Origin: G963555815 sp965249615 [NCBI: bacterium]
Lineage (GTDB): Bacteria; UBA8248; JACPRG01
Length of the DNA stretch: 64,000 nucleotides
Assembly: GCA_965249615.1 (NCBI GenBank)
Contig: CBDFMI010000005.1
Span: forward strand, 248,001-312,000
Reading direction: 5' to 3'
Made by a program: the position numbers and the translations under genes. The notes beneath the pieces were generated by a model, which saw only the letters and a program-made list of their open reading frames with translations, was not told the origin of the DNA and did not search any database. Position 1 is the first letter of the stretch, and each line of letters opens with the position of its first letter. This document shows positions 31,717-41,935 of the stretch, piece by piece.

Positions 31717-32921
31717 AGTACGCCGTTTTGGTGGGAGATGGGATAGCCGACGAGACGCTGGAGACCCTGGGAAACCGGTCGCCCCTGGAGGTGGCCCATA
31801 CCCCGCACCTGGATCGGCTGGCGGCGGAGGGCCTGACGGGGTTTGTCCAGACAATCCCCCCCGGGCTTCCTTCCTCCAGCGAAGTTGCAAACGCCGTCAT
31901 CCTCGGCGTAGACCCCACCGCCTGTCCCGTCTCGAGAGGACCTCTGGAGGCAGAGGGCATGGGTCTTTCCCTCTCCTCGAAGCAGATTGCCCTGAGCGTG
32001 AACCTCATCTCCCTCTATGCAGACTCCCAAAAACTCATTATGGCGGACCATACAGGGGGACTTCTCGAGCCAGACGAGGGCCGACCCTTTTTGGAGGCCA
32101 TCGCTCAGGATGCCCTCGAATCAGATTTTCATCTCCACGCCGGCAGAGGATACCGGGGATCCCTTCTCTGGGACGGTGGACCCAGGGGTTTGGAGTTGAC
32201 CCCGCCCCACACCATCCTCAACCGGGAGGTCACCCGCTACCTGCCCAGGGGAGAGGAGGCGCGGCGCCTCATCGGACTCATGAATAGCACGCAGATGGTC
32301 TTGGCCGATCACCCTTTGAATCGCGCTCGAAAGGAGAAAGGCCTTCGGCCCGTCAACAGCCTTTGGTTCTGGGGGGCAGGGGAGGCGCTAAACCTTCCAG
32401 CTTTTTCGGAACGTTTTGAGCTTAAAGGGGGACTTCTTTCGACCTCTCACGCCCTTGGAGGTCTTGGGCGCTTGCTGGGGCTCGAAGATCTTGGGCCTCC
32501 CAATGGAAATGGAAATGGGGGCTTCGCTCCGAAGTCGCGGGCGGAGAAGGCGGCCCGCTTCCTTTTCCATGAGGAGGGCGACTTGGTTTGCATTTACGCC
32601 GACTCGGCCGACGAGGCCTTTCACAAAGGAGACGCAAAGGAAAAGATCCGCGCCATCGAGGAATTTGATGCCCTGGTGGGCGCGGTGGTGGAGCGCCTTG
32701 AAGGGACGGGGGATTTTCGGGTCCTCGCCCTTTCCGACCGCCACACAACGGTCCACGAGGGGGCCCACACAACGGCCCCTGTCCCCCTCGCCCTCTTCGG
32801 GAAAGGGGTGAAAAAGGACCGGGGGAAAACCTTTGACGAACACCTTCTCGTGAGAGGGAGCCTTCAAGTCACAGACGGGTTCCGTCTCATGGACCTCTTT
32901 TTGAGGGGAACACCTTCTTAG
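31713..32921 (+). CDS. ApgM-like protein, proposed homoserine kinase
   Basis: 402 aa, alkaline-phosphatase superfamily, related to archaeal-type cofactor-independent phosphoglycerate mutase. Versions located between thrC and lysC are classed as proposed homoserine kinases (TIGR02535). Visible marks: metal Asp in VGDGIAD (~7-13), SSSEVANAVILG with a candidate nucleophile Ser (~54-65), SRGPLEAEGMGL, WFWGAG, and ADSADEAFHKGDAKEKIRAIEEFD (~296-319). The usual SDHxT metal motif reads LSDRHTT here, shifting the His by one. Its ATG overlaps the thrC stop by four bases. It is divergent from textbook ApgM; mutase versus kinase activity cannot be decided from sequence. Confidence 0.75.
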   Translation: MKYAVLVGDGIADETLETLGNRSPLEVAHTPHLDRLAAEGLTGFVQTIPPGLPSSSEVANAVILGVDPTACPVSRGPLEAEGMGLSLSSKQIALSVNLISLYADSQKLIMADHTGGLLEPDEGRPFLEAIAQDALESDFHLHAGRGYRGSLLWDGGPRGLELTPPHTILNREVTRYLPRGEEARRLIGLMNSTQMVLADHPLNRARKEKGLRPVNSLWFWGAGEALNLPAFSERFELKGGLLSTSHALGGLGRLLGLEDLGPPNGNGNGGFAPKSRAEKAARFLFHEEGDLVCIYADSADEAFHKGDAKEKIRAIEEFDALVGAVVERLEGTGDFRVLALSDRHTTVHEGAHTTAPVPLALFGKGVKKDRGKTFDEHLLVRGSLQVTDGFRLMDLFLRGTPS

Positions 32922-33010
32922 CCGGCTGGGCCCTTGGCTGAGGGGGAGGAGAAGATGGGTCTTGAGGGCTCACCAGTTCCTCTGGCGGATGGGGGAGCGG
33001 TGGGCCATTA

Positions 33011-33016
33011 TATAAT
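33011..33016 (+). promoter_or_regulatory. Possible -10 box upstream of lysC
   Basis: A perfect TATAAT, 35 bases before the lysC ATG, but no acceptable -35 sequence lies 16-18 bp upstream. An internal promoter is possible, not established. Confidence 0.3.
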
Positions 33017-33020
33017 CCGA

Positions 33021-33049
33021 GAGGAAGATTTCCTCTCCCGGAGGAGAGG
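33021..33049 (+). promoter_or_regulatory. Mutually exclusive hairpins over the lysC ribosome-binding site
   Basis: Stem A: GAGGAA (33021-33026) with TTCCTC (33030-33035), 3-nt loop. Stem B: CCTCTCC (33032-33038) with GGAGAGG (33043-33049), CGGA loop. Stem B buries the Shine-Dalgarno two bases before ATG 33052. The two stems share 33032-33035 and cannot form together, so A could free the site that B closes. No leader peptide or ligand domain was recognised. Confidence 0.45.
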
Positions 33050-33051
33050 GG

Positions 33052-34287
33052 ATGGCCCTTATTGTCCAAAAATATGGAGGCACCTCGATATCGGGGCCCG
33101 ATCGGATTCGGGCTGTCGCCGAGCGGGTGGGGCGGACCATTCGCCGGGGTCATCGAGTGGTGGTGGTGGTCTCGGCCATGGCGGGAGAGACGGACCGTCT
33201 GATCTCCCTGGCCCGGGACTTGACTCCAGAGCCCGACGAGCGGGAGCTGGACCTGCTCCTCTCCTCAGGGGAGCAGGTGGCGACTTCCCTCATGGTGATT
33301 GCGTTAAAGGGTCTGGGGTATCCGGCCCGCCCTTTTGTTGGTCGCCGCGTGGGGATCGTCACAGATAGCTCCCACACCAACGCGCGGATCCGAAGCGTCA
33401 GCGCCGTCGAGATCTCCTCCGCCCTGCAGGAGGGGATGATTACGGTTGTCGCGGGCTTTCAGGGGGTGGACGAGAATCAGGACGTGACCACGCTGGGCCG
33501 GGGGGGATCTGACCTGACGGCAGTGGCCCTGGCGGCCGCCCTTGGCGCCGACCGGTGCCAGATCTGCACTGATGTGAATGGCGTCTACACGGCGGACCCT
33601 CGCCTGGTCCCCGCAGCCCGGCGGCTCGACAGGGTCTCTTACGATGAGATGTTGGAGATGGCGAGCCTTGGGGCCAAGGTACTTCAGGCGCGCTCGGTGG
33701 AGGTCGCCAAAAAGTACAACGTGGCGCTTGAGGTGATGAGCTCATTTGAGGAGGGCGAGGGGACGTTGGTGACGCGAGAAGATGCCGACATGGAACGGGC
33801 CGTAGTCTCGGCTGTGAACTGCGACAGCAGTCAGGCCAAGGTCACCATCGAGGGTCTGGCGGATCGACCAGGAATTGCGGGGCAGCTTTTCGGGGCCCTG
33901 GCGAATGCCGGCGTCGTGGTGGACATGATCGTCCAGAACGTGGCCAGCCGGAAGTACATGGGTAGCCGGAGGCGGGCCGACATTTCCTTCACTGTGCCCG
34001 CCAGTGTCCTCTCGCGGGCCCAGACCATTACGCAGGGGTTGGCCCGAGAGATTGGGGCCCGAAGGGTCCGGGCCGACGGGTCCATCGCCAAGGTCTCCAT
34101 CGTTGGCATTGGGATGAAGACCCACACAGGGGTTGCCTCCAAGATGTTTCAGACCCTGGCTGAGCACAAGATCAATGTCCTGATGATCAGCACCTCTGAG
34201 ATCGTCGTCTCCTGCGTCATCGAGGCCGATCACGCCGAGGTGGCGGTCCGGGCCCTGCATGACGCCTTCGAGCTGGAGAAGGGGTAA
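33052..34287 (+). CDS. lysC: Aspartate kinase
   Basis: 411 aa monofunctional aspartokinase, first step of lysine, threonine and methionine synthesis. The kinase domain opens with [10 protein letters not shown] (~3-12) and contains [19 protein letters not shown] (~149-167). Two C-terminal ACT domains follow ([38 protein letters not shown]), which in this family bind lysine and/or threonine as feedback inhibitors. The ATG has GGAGAGGGG immediately upstream, within a predicted hairpin. It lies 130 bp after the ApgM-like gene, the widest gap in this block. Confidence 0.95.
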   Translation: MALIVQKYGGTSISGPDRIRAVAERVGRTIRRGHRVVVVVSAMAGETDRLISLARDLTPEPDERELDLLLSSGEQVATSLMVIALKGLGYPARPFVGRRVGIVTDSSHTNARIRSVSAVEISSALQEGMITVVAGFQGVDENQDVTTLGRGGSDLTAVALAAALGADRCQICTDVNGVYTADPRLVPAARRLDRVSYDEMLEMASLGAKVLQARSVEVAKKYNVALEVMSSFEEGEGTLVTREDADMERAVVSAVNCDSSQAKVTIEGLADRPGIAGQLFGALANAGVVVDMIVQNVASRKYMGSRRRADISFTVPASVLSRAQTITQGLAREIGARRVRADGSIAKVSIVGIGMKTHTGVASKMFQTLAEHKINVLMISTSEIVVSCVIEADHAEVAVRALHDAFELEKG

Positions 34288-34349
34288 GGGATGTTGGGGG
34301 AGAAGGAGCCGTTGAAAGGCCCGCCCCACGCGTTTTAAGAGGATTGGCC

Positions 34350-35957
34350 ATGTCCGCCATCGCCCTATACGATTGTACGCTTCGGGATGGGACCCAGGGG
34401 GAGGAGATCACCTTCTCGGTCGACGACAAGCTTCGCATCTCTGAGAAGCTCGACGACCTGGGGGTCCACTACATCGAGGGGGGATGGCCCGGCTCCAATC
34501 CCAAGGACATCGACTTCTTCAAAGAGGTCCACTCTCTGAAGCTGAGGAAAGCGCGAATCGTGGCCTTCGGAAGCACGCGACGGGCTTCCCTCTCGGTCCA
34601 GCGGGACCCCAATCTCCGCGCCCTTTTAGAGGCCAAGACCCCTGTCGTCACCATCTTCGGAAAGTCCTGGGACCTTCACGTCCGCCGGGCCCTTCGGACC
34701 ACTCTGGCGCGAAACCTTGAGCTCATCGAAGATTCCGTGGCTTACCTCAAAAAGCGGGTGGACGAGGTCATCTATGACGCCGAGCACTTCTTTGACGGCT
34801 ACAAGGCAAACCCCCGTTATGCCACTAAAACCCTTCAAGCGGCCGTCGCCGGAGGGGCCGACTGCATCGTCCTCTGCGACACCAACGGGGGTTCCCTCCC
34901 CAGTGAGGTCAGCACCATCTTTGGTGCCGTCCGGGGGCTCGTCTCGACGCCTCTCGGCATCCACACCCACAACGACGGGGAGCTGGCAGTCGCCAATACC
35001 CTGGCCGCCGTCCAGCAGGGGGCCGTCCATGTCCAGGGATGCGTCAACGGTTATGGAGAGCGGTGCGGAAACGCCAACCTCATCTCCATTATCCCCAACC
35101 TCAAGCTGAAGCTCGGCCTTAACTGCGTCAGCAACCCTGAGCTCCAACGTTTGCGAGAGGTGTCTCGGTTTGTGGACGAGTTGGCGAACCGAAACCCCTC
35201 GATCCATCAGCCCTTCGTGGGCAACAGCGCCTTCGCCCATAAGGGGGGGATCCATGTCCAGGCCGTTATGAGGGACTCCAGGACCTATGAGCACATTCGC
35301 CCCGAGTTGCTGGGAAATCGGCAGAGGGTTCTCATCTCCGATCTCTCGGGCAAAAGCAATGTCCTTTACAAGGCGCGGGAGTACGGCCTTCGCCTGGACC
35401 CCAAAGACCCAAGTGTCCAGTCAATCCTTGAAGAGCTCAAACGCCTTGAGCACGAGGGGTATCAGTTCGACGGGGCGGAAGGCTCCTTTGAACTCCTGAT
35501 GCAGAAGGCCAAGGGCAGGCGTCAGGAATTCTTCAAACTGGTCGGGTTCCGGGTCACGGTGGAGAAGCATCGAGATGAACCCTCGCGCTCCGAGGCCACC
35601 ATCCGGCTCTCTGTTAACGGAGAACTTGAACACGCGGTCGCTGAGGGCAACGGCCCTGTCAACGCCCTGGACAACGCCCTGCGAAAAGCCCTGCAAAAAT
35701 TTTACCCCGAGATCTGTGAGATGGAGCTCATCGACTATAAGGTGCGTATTCTCAACGAACGCGCCGCCACCCAGGCGACGACCCGCGTCCTCATCGAGTC
35801 GACCGACCACAAGAGCCGGTGGGGGACCGTGGGGGTCTCGCCGAACATCATCGAGGCCAGCTGGCAGGCCTTGGAGGATAGCCTGGAATATAAGCTCACA
35901 AAGGCCAGGCAACCCAAGAAACCACGTCGACGGGGGCGGGCGAGGCGCAAGGCCTGA
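34350..35957 (+). CDS. cimA: (R)-citramalate synthase
   Basis: 535 aa, DRE-TIM metallolyase family. CimA condenses pyruvate and acetyl-CoA to citramalate, giving 2-oxobutyrate for isoleucine without threonine deaminase. The N-terminal [14 protein letters not shown] (~6-19) carries the metal/acid motif. [37 protein letters not shown] lies at ~207-243, and a LeuA-type regulatory domain fills ~410-520. The long length and [15 protein letters not shown] fit the CimA/LeuA2 group rather than LeuA. ATG 34350 was preferred (AAGAGGA upstream) over TTG 34344. glyQ starts 2 bp after the stop. Confidence 0.9.
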   Translation: MSAIALYDCTLRDGTQGEEITFSVDDKLRISEKLDDLGVHYIEGGWPGSNPKDIDFFKEVHSLKLRKARIVAFGSTRRASLSVQRDPNLRALLEAKTPVVTIFGKSWDLHVRRALRTTLARNLELIEDSVAYLKKRVDEVIYDAEHFFDGYKANPRYATKTLQAAVAGGADCIVLCDTNGGSLPSEVSTIFGAVRGLVSTPLGIHTHNDGELAVANTLAAVQQGAVHVQGCVNGYGERCGNANLISIIPNLKLKLGLNCVSNPELQRLREVSRFVDELANRNPSIHQPFVGNSAFAHKGGIHVQAVMRDSRTYEHIRPELLGNRQRVLISDLSGKSNVLYKAREYGLRLDPKDPSVQSILEELKRLEHEGYQFDGAEGSFELLMQKAKGRRQEFFKLVGFRVTVEKHRDEPSRSEATIRLSVNGELEHAVAEGNGPVNALDNALRKALQKFYPEICEMELIDYKVRILNERAATQATTRVLIESTDHKSRWGTVGVSPNIIEASWQALEDSLEYKLTKARQPKKPRRRGRARRKA

Positions 35958-35959
35958 AA

Positions 35960-36871
35960 ATGGAACAAGGGCGCACCTTTCAAGAAATCATCCTCGCACT
36001 GGAGCGTTTCTGGTCGGACCAGGGGTGTGTCATCCAGCAGCCCTATGACATAGAGGTGGGGGCGGGCACCATGAACCCGGCCACGTTCTTGAGGGCGCTT
36101 GGGCCGGAACCCTGGAAGGTGGCCTACGTGGAGCCCTCTCGACGCCCGACGGACGGCCGCTACGGCGAGAACCCCAATCGCCTTCAACACTACTACCAGT
36201 ATCAGGTCATCCTGAAGCCATCCCCCAAGGAGATCCAGGAGACCTATCTCGAGAGCCTGGTCACTCTGGGCATCGATCCCCTTCAGCACGATATCCGCTT
36301 CGTGGAGGACGACTGGGAGTCTCCTGGTCTTGGGGCCTGGGGCCTTGGCTGGGAGGTGTGGCTCGACGGCCTGGAGATCACCCAGTTCACTTACTTTCAG
36401 CAAGTGGGGGGGATCGACCTTCGCCCCGTCTCGGTGGAGTTGACTTATGGGCTGGAGCGGATCGCCATGTACCTGCAGGGGGTGGATAACGTCTACGAGG
36501 TTCTCTGGACCGACGGCGTCCGCTATGGGGATATTCACCATCGGACGGAAGTCGAGTTCTCCAAATATAATTTTGAGGCCGCCGACGTCTCTATGCACCT
36601 TCAGCTCTTCGCTCTTCACGAGGCCGAGTCTCTGAAACTGCTTACCGAAGACCTGATTCTTCCGGCCTACGACCATTGCCTCAAATGCTCCCATCTCTTC
36701 AATGTCCTGGATGCTCGGGGGGCCATCAGCGTTTCTGAGCGGACCGACTACATCGCCCGGATTCGGAAGATGGCCAGGGGCGTGGCCGAGGGATACCTCA
36801 AACTCCGCGAGGAGATGGGCTTTCCCCTTCTGAAGGATGGTTTTCCAGGCAAGCAGAACGTGTCGAAGTAA
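35960..36871 (+). CDS. glyQ: Glycyl-tRNA synthetase alpha subunit
   Basis: 303 aa. Catalytic subunit of the bacterial tetrameric (alpha2beta2) GlyRS. The characteristic start [36 protein letters not shown], then [32 protein letters not shown] and [21 protein letters not shown] are all present. [20 protein letters not shown] segment closes the domain. It is followed 93 bp later by the beta subunit. Confidence 0.96.
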   Translation: MEQGRTFQEIILALERFWSDQGCVIQQPYDIEVGAGTMNPATFLRALGPEPWKVAYVEPSRRPTDGRYGENPNRLQHYYQYQVILKPSPKEIQETYLESLVTLGIDPLQHDIRFVEDDWESPGLGAWGLGWEVWLDGLEITQFTYFQQVGGIDLRPVSVELTYGLERIAMYLQGVDNVYEVLWTDGVRYGDIHHRTEVEFSKYNFEAADVSMHLQLFALHEAESLKLLTEDLILPAYDHCLKCSHLFNVLDARGAISVSERTDYIARIRKMARGVAEGYLKLREEMGFPLLKDGFPGKQNVSK

Positions 36872-36964
36872 CCCCCGGAAGGCCCAGTCCCTTTCCCGAA
36901 AGGTTCAAACGTTGCCTTCGGGGGGGGGGATTGCCCCTCCGAGAAGGACGGACCTGACAGGATC

Positions 36965-39124
36965 ATGGGAAAAGAGCTCTTTCTCGAAATCGGAACAGAG
37001 GAAATCCCCTCAGGGTTTCTCCCCAAGGTCTTGGAAGACCTGAAAGGACACGCGGAGGAGTTTCTAGAGAGGGACCGGATTCCCTTTGGCGAATCGAAGA
37101 CGCTCGGCACACCGCGCCGTCTGGTCCTCTGGGTCACTGATGTGGCCGAGGCCCAGGCCCCCTTTAAAGAGGAGGTCGTCGGCCCCGCGCGAAGGGCCGC
37201 CTACAACGATCAAGGGGAGCCCACACAGGCGGCCATCGGGTTCGCCAAAAGCCAGGGAGTCCCTGTCGAGTCGCTCAGCTTGGTGGAAACGTCCCGGGGC
37301 GAATATGTCCAGGCCATCCGCGAGGAGCCGGGAAAACCCGCCGAGGAAGTCCTCCAGGGCCTCCTGCCCGAACTCATCTCAAACTTAAGCTTTCCCAAAT
37401 CGATGCGCTGGGGGACAGGGGACCTTCGCTTCGCCCGACCCATTCACTGGGTCGTGGCCCTGCTGGGTGGAGTCCTTCTCTCGTTTGAGCTCGATGGGGT
37501 GAAGAGTGCTAACACCTCCCGGGGGCATCGGTTCATGGCCCCTGGGCCTTTTCCTGTCGAAGATTTTCGGCAGTATCTCCAGGCGGCGCGGGAGCGGTTC
37601 GTCATCGTGGACCCTCAGGAACGTTTAAAACTCATGGAAGCGGCGGCCCGGGCCGCCGCAAAAACCGTCGGAGGGGAGGTCTTGCACGACGAGGAGCTCC
37701 TCCAGGAGGTCACCCACCTTCTGGAGTTTCCGACGGCCGTCCTGGGCGACATCGAGAGCCGCTATCTTGCGCTCCCCCGGGAGGTCCTCATCACCGCCAT
37801 GCGACGGCACCAGCGCTTCTTCTCCGTGAAAAACGACAAGGGGGAGCTTCTGCCGCACTTCATCGCCTTCAGCAATACGGAGCCCGAGGACCTCTCTATC
37901 ATCCGGCAAGGAAACGAGCGGGTCCTGCGGGCGAGACTCTCCGACGCAGAATTTTTTTTCCGAGAGGACGCAAAGAAGCCCCTCGAGACCTTCGTGGAAT
38001 CCTTGAAGGGGGTGATCTTTCAAAACACCCTGGGGACCTCCTACGAGAAGGTGGAACGCATCGTCCATCTGGCGCAGCACCTCGCCGGCCGGCTGGAGCC
38101 TGAGCTCGAGGAGGTCACACGCCGGGCCGCATATCTTTGCAAGGCGGACCTCGAGACCCAGATGGTCTATGAGTTCCCGGAGCTCCAGGGGTACATGGGA
38201 CGGGAGTACGCCCGGCTCCAGAAGGAGCCGGAGGTCGTGTGCCAGGCCATCTCGGACCACTATTCTCCTCGCTCGGCTAAGGACCCATACCCTCCGAAGG
38301 GCCCCGGGGCCTTGGTGGGGATTGCCGACAAGCTCGACACCCTGACGGGTTACGTTGGGTTGGGCCAGACCCCCAGTGGCTCCCAGGACCCCTATGGGCT
38401 GAGACGGGCCGCCCGGGGAGTTCTGGGGACCCTCATCGCCCACGGCTATCGCCTCTCCCTGCCCGATCTGATCAGGGAATCCGCCCATCTTCTCTCTGAG
38501 CGCGTCGGCGAGAGCGAGGAGGACCTGTTTCAAGAAGTTTTCGCCTTTCTCAGAGGAAGACTAACGAACCTCTGGGTCGGCGAGGGGCATCGGGCGGATT
38601 TGGTCGAGGCGGTCCTTTCGGCCGGCTGTGAGGATGTGGTCAATGTCGGAAAGCGCCTGGAGGCCCTCGAAAGGGTGGCAGAGGCCGAGGACTTTGAGGC
38701 CCTCACGACGACCTTCAAACGAGTGGCGAACATCATCACCCAGGCGAGGGAGAAGGGGATAATTCCTCCCTCGGATCAGCGACCGAAGGGGGATGGCCGG
38801 AAGGCGGCCTTTGGCAAGACCGACGCGGAAAAACCTTTCTCTGTCGACCCGGTCCTGCTGGAAGAGCCCGCCGAAAAGGCCCTTTTTGAGACATATCAAT
38901 CGAAGGCGAAGGAGTTTGGAGCCTGGAGCAAGGCCGAGGATTATCTGGCGGGCCTGACCGCCACGGCAGGACTTCGCTCCGCCGTGGATCATTTTTTCGA
39001 CGATGTCCTGGTGATGTGCGACGATGAGGCCCTGAGGAAAAATCGCCTGGCCCTTCTCGCCTCAATCGGTGGACTCTTTGAGCCGGTCGCAGATTTTCGG
39101 AAAGTGCTCGTCAAGACTCCGTAG
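36965..39124 (+). CDS. glyS: Glycyl-tRNA synthetase beta subunit
   Basis: 719 aa, usual length ~690-720. It binds tRNA-Gly and is required for activity of GlyQ. It begins GKELFLEIGTEEIPSGFLPKVLEDL, typical of GlyS. Other family stretches are FPKSMRWGTGDLRFARPIHWVVALLGG (~142-168), PREVLITAMRRHQRFFSVKN (~270) and SDAEFFFREDAKKPLE (~325). The C-terminus carries a DALR-like anticodon domain. The 93-bp gap upstream contains a C/G-rich stretch but no clear signal. Confidence 0.95.
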   Translation: MGKELFLEIGTEEIPSGFLPKVLEDLKGHAEEFLERDRIPFGESKTLGTPRRLVLWVTDVAEAQAPFKEEVVGPARRAAYNDQGEPTQAAIGFAKSQGVPVESLSLVETSRGEYVQAIREEPGKPAEEVLQGLLPELISNLSFPKSMRWGTGDLRFARPIHWVVALLGGVLLSFELDGVKSANTSRGHRFMAPGPFPVEDFRQYLQAARERFVIVDPQERLKLMEAAARAAAKTVGGEVLHDEELLQEVTHLLEFPTAVLGDIESRYLALPREVLITAMRRHQRFFSVKNDKGELLPHFIAFSNTEPEDLSIIRQGNERVLRARLSDAEFFFREDAKKPLETFVESLKGVIFQNTLGTSYEKVERIVHLAQHLAGRLEPELEEVTRRAAYLCKADLETQMVYEFPELQGYMGREYARLQKEPEVVCQAISDHYSPRSAKDPYPPKGPGALVGIADKLDTLTGYVGLGQTPSGSQDPYGLRRAARGVLGTLIAHGYRLSLPDLIRESAHLLSERVGESEEDLFQEVFAFLRGRLTNLWVGEGHRADLVEAVLSAGCEDVVNVGKRLEALERVAEAEDFEALTTTFKRVANIITQAREKGIIPPSDQRPKGDGRKAAFGKTDAEKPFSVDPVLLEEPAEKALFETYQSKAKEFGAWSKAEDYLAGLTATAGLRSAVDHFFDDVLVMCDDEALRKNRLALLASIGGLFEPVADFRKVLVKTP

Positions 39125-39291
39125 GAGCGTAAAAAAAGTTAGCGTTTTTCTTTTATAGCCGTATTATTCTTTCCTGTATTATCTTCTTTCCTTGAACAAC
39201 GGTAATGACAGGGGAAACACTTCGCCTGTTCTGGAGAGGGTTTCAGACTGGAGCGTCTGCGCTGCATCTTTGAAGGGAGGCTGATTGCCTG

Positions 39292-41925
39292 ATGGAGAAA
39301 TATGTCTATGCCTTTGGCGGAGGGGTGACGGAAGGCGGGGCCGAGTTGAAAATGCTCCTTGGCAACAAGGGGGCCAACCTGGCCGAGATGTCCTCTCTTG
39401 GACTCCCGGTGCCGCCGGGTTTCACCATCACGACAGAGGCGTCTGACCACTACTTCAAGAACGGCGGAGAGTATCCCGAAGGAATGTGGGAGGAGATCGA
39501 TAAAAACCTCGCCCGGGTGGAGGGCGAGATGGAGGCGAAGCTGGGCGACCCGACGAACCCCCTTCTCGTCTCCGTCCGATCCGGGGCCGCGGTTTCCATG
39601 CCGGGGATGATGGACACGGTCCTCAACCTTGGCCTCAATGATAGAAGCGTAGCAGGGCTCTCGACCCGGACGAACAATCCCCGATTCGCGTGGGACAGTT
39701 ACCGACGCCTTATCACCATGTATGGAGACGTGGTCCTCGGCCTCGAGCGCCGGGAGTTTGAGGCGCGCCTGGAGGCCCTGAAGGAGCAGGCTGGTGTTAA
39801 AGAGGATCACGCGGTTGACGTTGAAGGTCTCCAATCCCTCGTCAAGGGATATAAAAGCTTTGTTCAGCAAAAGCTCAACCGGGAATTTCCCCAGGACCCT
39901 CGCGAGCAGCTTCGTCTCGCCATCAACGCCGTCTTTGATTCCTGGAACAGTGACCGCGCCAAGACCTACCGGCGCCTGAACCAGATGTCCGAATTGGGCG
40001 GGACTGGGGTCAATGTCCAGGCCATGGTCTTTGGAAACCTGGGGGAGACCTCAGGGACCGGGGTGGCCTTCACGAGAAACCCCTCGACGGGCGCGAAGGA
40101 GTTCTTCGGGGAATATCTCATGAACGCTCAGGGGGAGGATGTGGTTGCAGGCACCCGGACCCCCGAGCCCATTGCCAGCCTGAATACCCCGATGCCCGAG
40201 GCGTATCAGGCCCTGAAGGGGATCGCCCAGAAGCTGGAGTCCCATTACAATGACATGCAGGACCTCGAGTTCACCATCCAGGCGGGAAAACTCTACATGC
40301 TCCAGACCCGGACGGGCAAGCGGACCGCCGCCGCTGCGATCCGGATCGCCACCGACATGGTAAAGGAGGGGCTGATTGACAAGGCGACGGCCCTCCTTCG
40401 GCTGGATCCAGAGCAAATGGAACAACTCCTCCACTACCGGATCGACCCGAAGAGCCAGGTTCAGGTGATCGCACGAGGGCTCGCCGCCTCGCCGGGCGCC
40501 GCCGTGGGAAAGGCTGTCTTCACCGCCGAGGGGGCAGAGCAGAAGGCGGCCAAGGGGGAGCAGGTCATCCTCGTCCGCATGGAGACCTCCCCTGAGGACA
40601 TTGGGGGGATGTACGCAGCCCAGGGGATCTTGACAGCTCGTGGCGGCATGACCTCCCACGCGGCCGTCGTGGCCCGGGGAATGGGAAAATGCTGTGTGGC
40701 CGGTTGCGGGGAGATCCGGGTGGACGAGGAGCAGGGCCGATTCACTGCGGACACGGTCGAGGTTCGGGAAGGGGACGTCATTACCCTGAACGGGTCCACA
40801 GGCGAGGTTATCCTGGGGGAGACTGATCTGGTAAAGCCTGAAATTTCAGATAACTTCTCCACAATACTTGACTGGACGGATGAGGTTCGGGTTATGGGAG
40901 TGCGGGCCAACGCAGACACCCCCCACGACGCGCAGGTCGCCCGGGACTATGGGGCCGAGGGGATTGGCCTCTGTCGCACAGAGCACATGTTCTTTGAAGG
41001 GGATCGCATCGACTCCGTCCGGGCCATGATCATGGCCAAGGAGGAGGGGGCGCGGCGCAGCGCCCTGAAAAAGCTTCTCCCCATCCAGACCCAGGACTTT
41101 GAGGACATCTTCAAGGTCATGGACGGCCTCCCTGTCACTATCCGTTTCCTCGACCCTCCGCTTCACGAGTTTTTGCCCAAGACCCAGGATGGGATGGAGG
41201 TCCTGGCTCGGAACATGGGGACGAGCGTGGATCACATCAAGGCCACGGTGGAGGAGCTGACCGAGTTCAACCCCATGCTGGGACACCGGGGATGCCGTCT
41301 TGGCCTCTCCTATCCGGAGATTTATGAGATGCAGGCCGAGGCCATCTTCACGGCCGCCTGCAGGAAGGTCCGGGAGGGGCTGAAAGTCCTGCCCGAGATC
41401 ATGATCCCGCTGGTGGCTGACACGGCGGAGCTCAAGGCCAACAGGGAGATGGTCAAGCGTCTTGGAAAAGAGGTCATGCGCCGCGAGAAGGTGAAGGTGG
41501 ACTACCTGATCGGGACCATGATCGAGCTTCCTCGGGCCTGTCTCACGGCCCGTGAGATTGCGGCCGAGGCCGACTTTTTCTCCTTCGGGACTAACGACCT
41601 GACCCAGACCGTCTATGGACTCAGCCGGGACGATGCGGGGCGTTTTCTGCCGGAGTATCTGACAAAGGGCTACTTCTCCAAGGACCCCTTCGTCGCCATC
41701 GACCGAGCGGGGGTGGGAGAGATGATCCGCATGGCCGTCAAAAAGGGGAGGGCGCGACGGCGGAAGTTGAAGGTGGGAATTTGTGGGGAACACGGAGGGG
41801 AGCCCTCCTCGGTGGAATTCTGCCATCAGATGAACCTGAACTACGTGAGCTGTTCTCCCTTCCGCGTTGTCATTGCCCGCCTGGCAGCCGCCCAGGCGGC
41901 CCTGCGGTATCCGGCGGGGAAATAA
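39292..41925 (+). CDS. ppdK: Pyruvate, phosphate dikinase
   Basis: 877 aa, standard PPDK length. It interconverts pyruvate + ATP + Pi and phosphoenolpyruvate + AMP + PPi. The ATP-grasp domain starts with FGGGVTEGGAELKMLLGNKGANLAEM (~8-33). The phosphohistidine swivel domain has GGMTSHAAVVARGMGKCCVAGC (His ~455). The TIM-barrel PEP site contains GLCRTEHMFF and the catalytic Cys in GICGEHGGEPSS (~830). GAAGGGAGG lies 11 bases before the ATG. The 167-bp upstream gap is AT-rich at its left end. ribD starts 11 bp after the stop, so the riboflavin genes may be read from the ppdK transcript. Confidence 0.96.
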   Translation: MEKYVYAFGGGVTEGGAELKMLLGNKGANLAEMSSLGLPVPPGFTITTEASDHYFKNGGEYPEGMWEEIDKNLARVEGEMEAKLGDPTNPLLVSVRSGAAVSMPGMMDTVLNLGLNDRSVAGLSTRTNNPRFAWDSYRRLITMYGDVVLGLERREFEARLEALKEQAGVKEDHAVDVEGLQSLVKGYKSFVQQKLNREFPQDPREQLRLAINAVFDSWNSDRAKTYRRLNQMSELGGTGVNVQAMVFGNLGETSGTGVAFTRNPSTGAKEFFGEYLMNAQGEDVVAGTRTPEPIASLNTPMPEAYQALKGIAQKLESHYNDMQDLEFTIQAGKLYMLQTRTGKRTAAAAIRIATDMVKEGLIDKATALLRLDPEQMEQLLHYRIDPKSQVQVIARGLAASPGAAVGKAVFTAEGAEQKAAKGEQVILVRMETSPEDIGGMYAAQGILTARGGMTSHAAVVARGMGKCCVAGCGEIRVDEEQGRFTADTVEVREGDVITLNGSTGEVILGETDLVKPEISDNFSTILDWTDEVRVMGVRANADTPHDAQVARDYGAEGIGLCRTEHMFFEGDRIDSVRAMIMAKEEGARRSALKKLLPIQTQDFEDIFKVMDGLPVTIRFLDPPLHEFLPKTQDGMEVLARNMGTSVDHIKATVEELTEFNPMLGHRGCRLGLSYPEIYEMQAEAIFTAACRKVREGLKVLPEIMIPLVADTAELKANREMVKRLGKEVMRREKVKVDYLIGTMIELPRACLTAREIAAEADFFSFGTNDLTQTVYGLSRDDAGRFLPEYLTKGYFSKDPFVAIDRAGVGEMIRMAVKKGRARRRKLKVGICGEHGGEPSSVEFCHQMNLNYVSCSPFRVVIARLAAAQAALRYPAGK

Positions 41926-41935
41926 AGGCCCGTTG

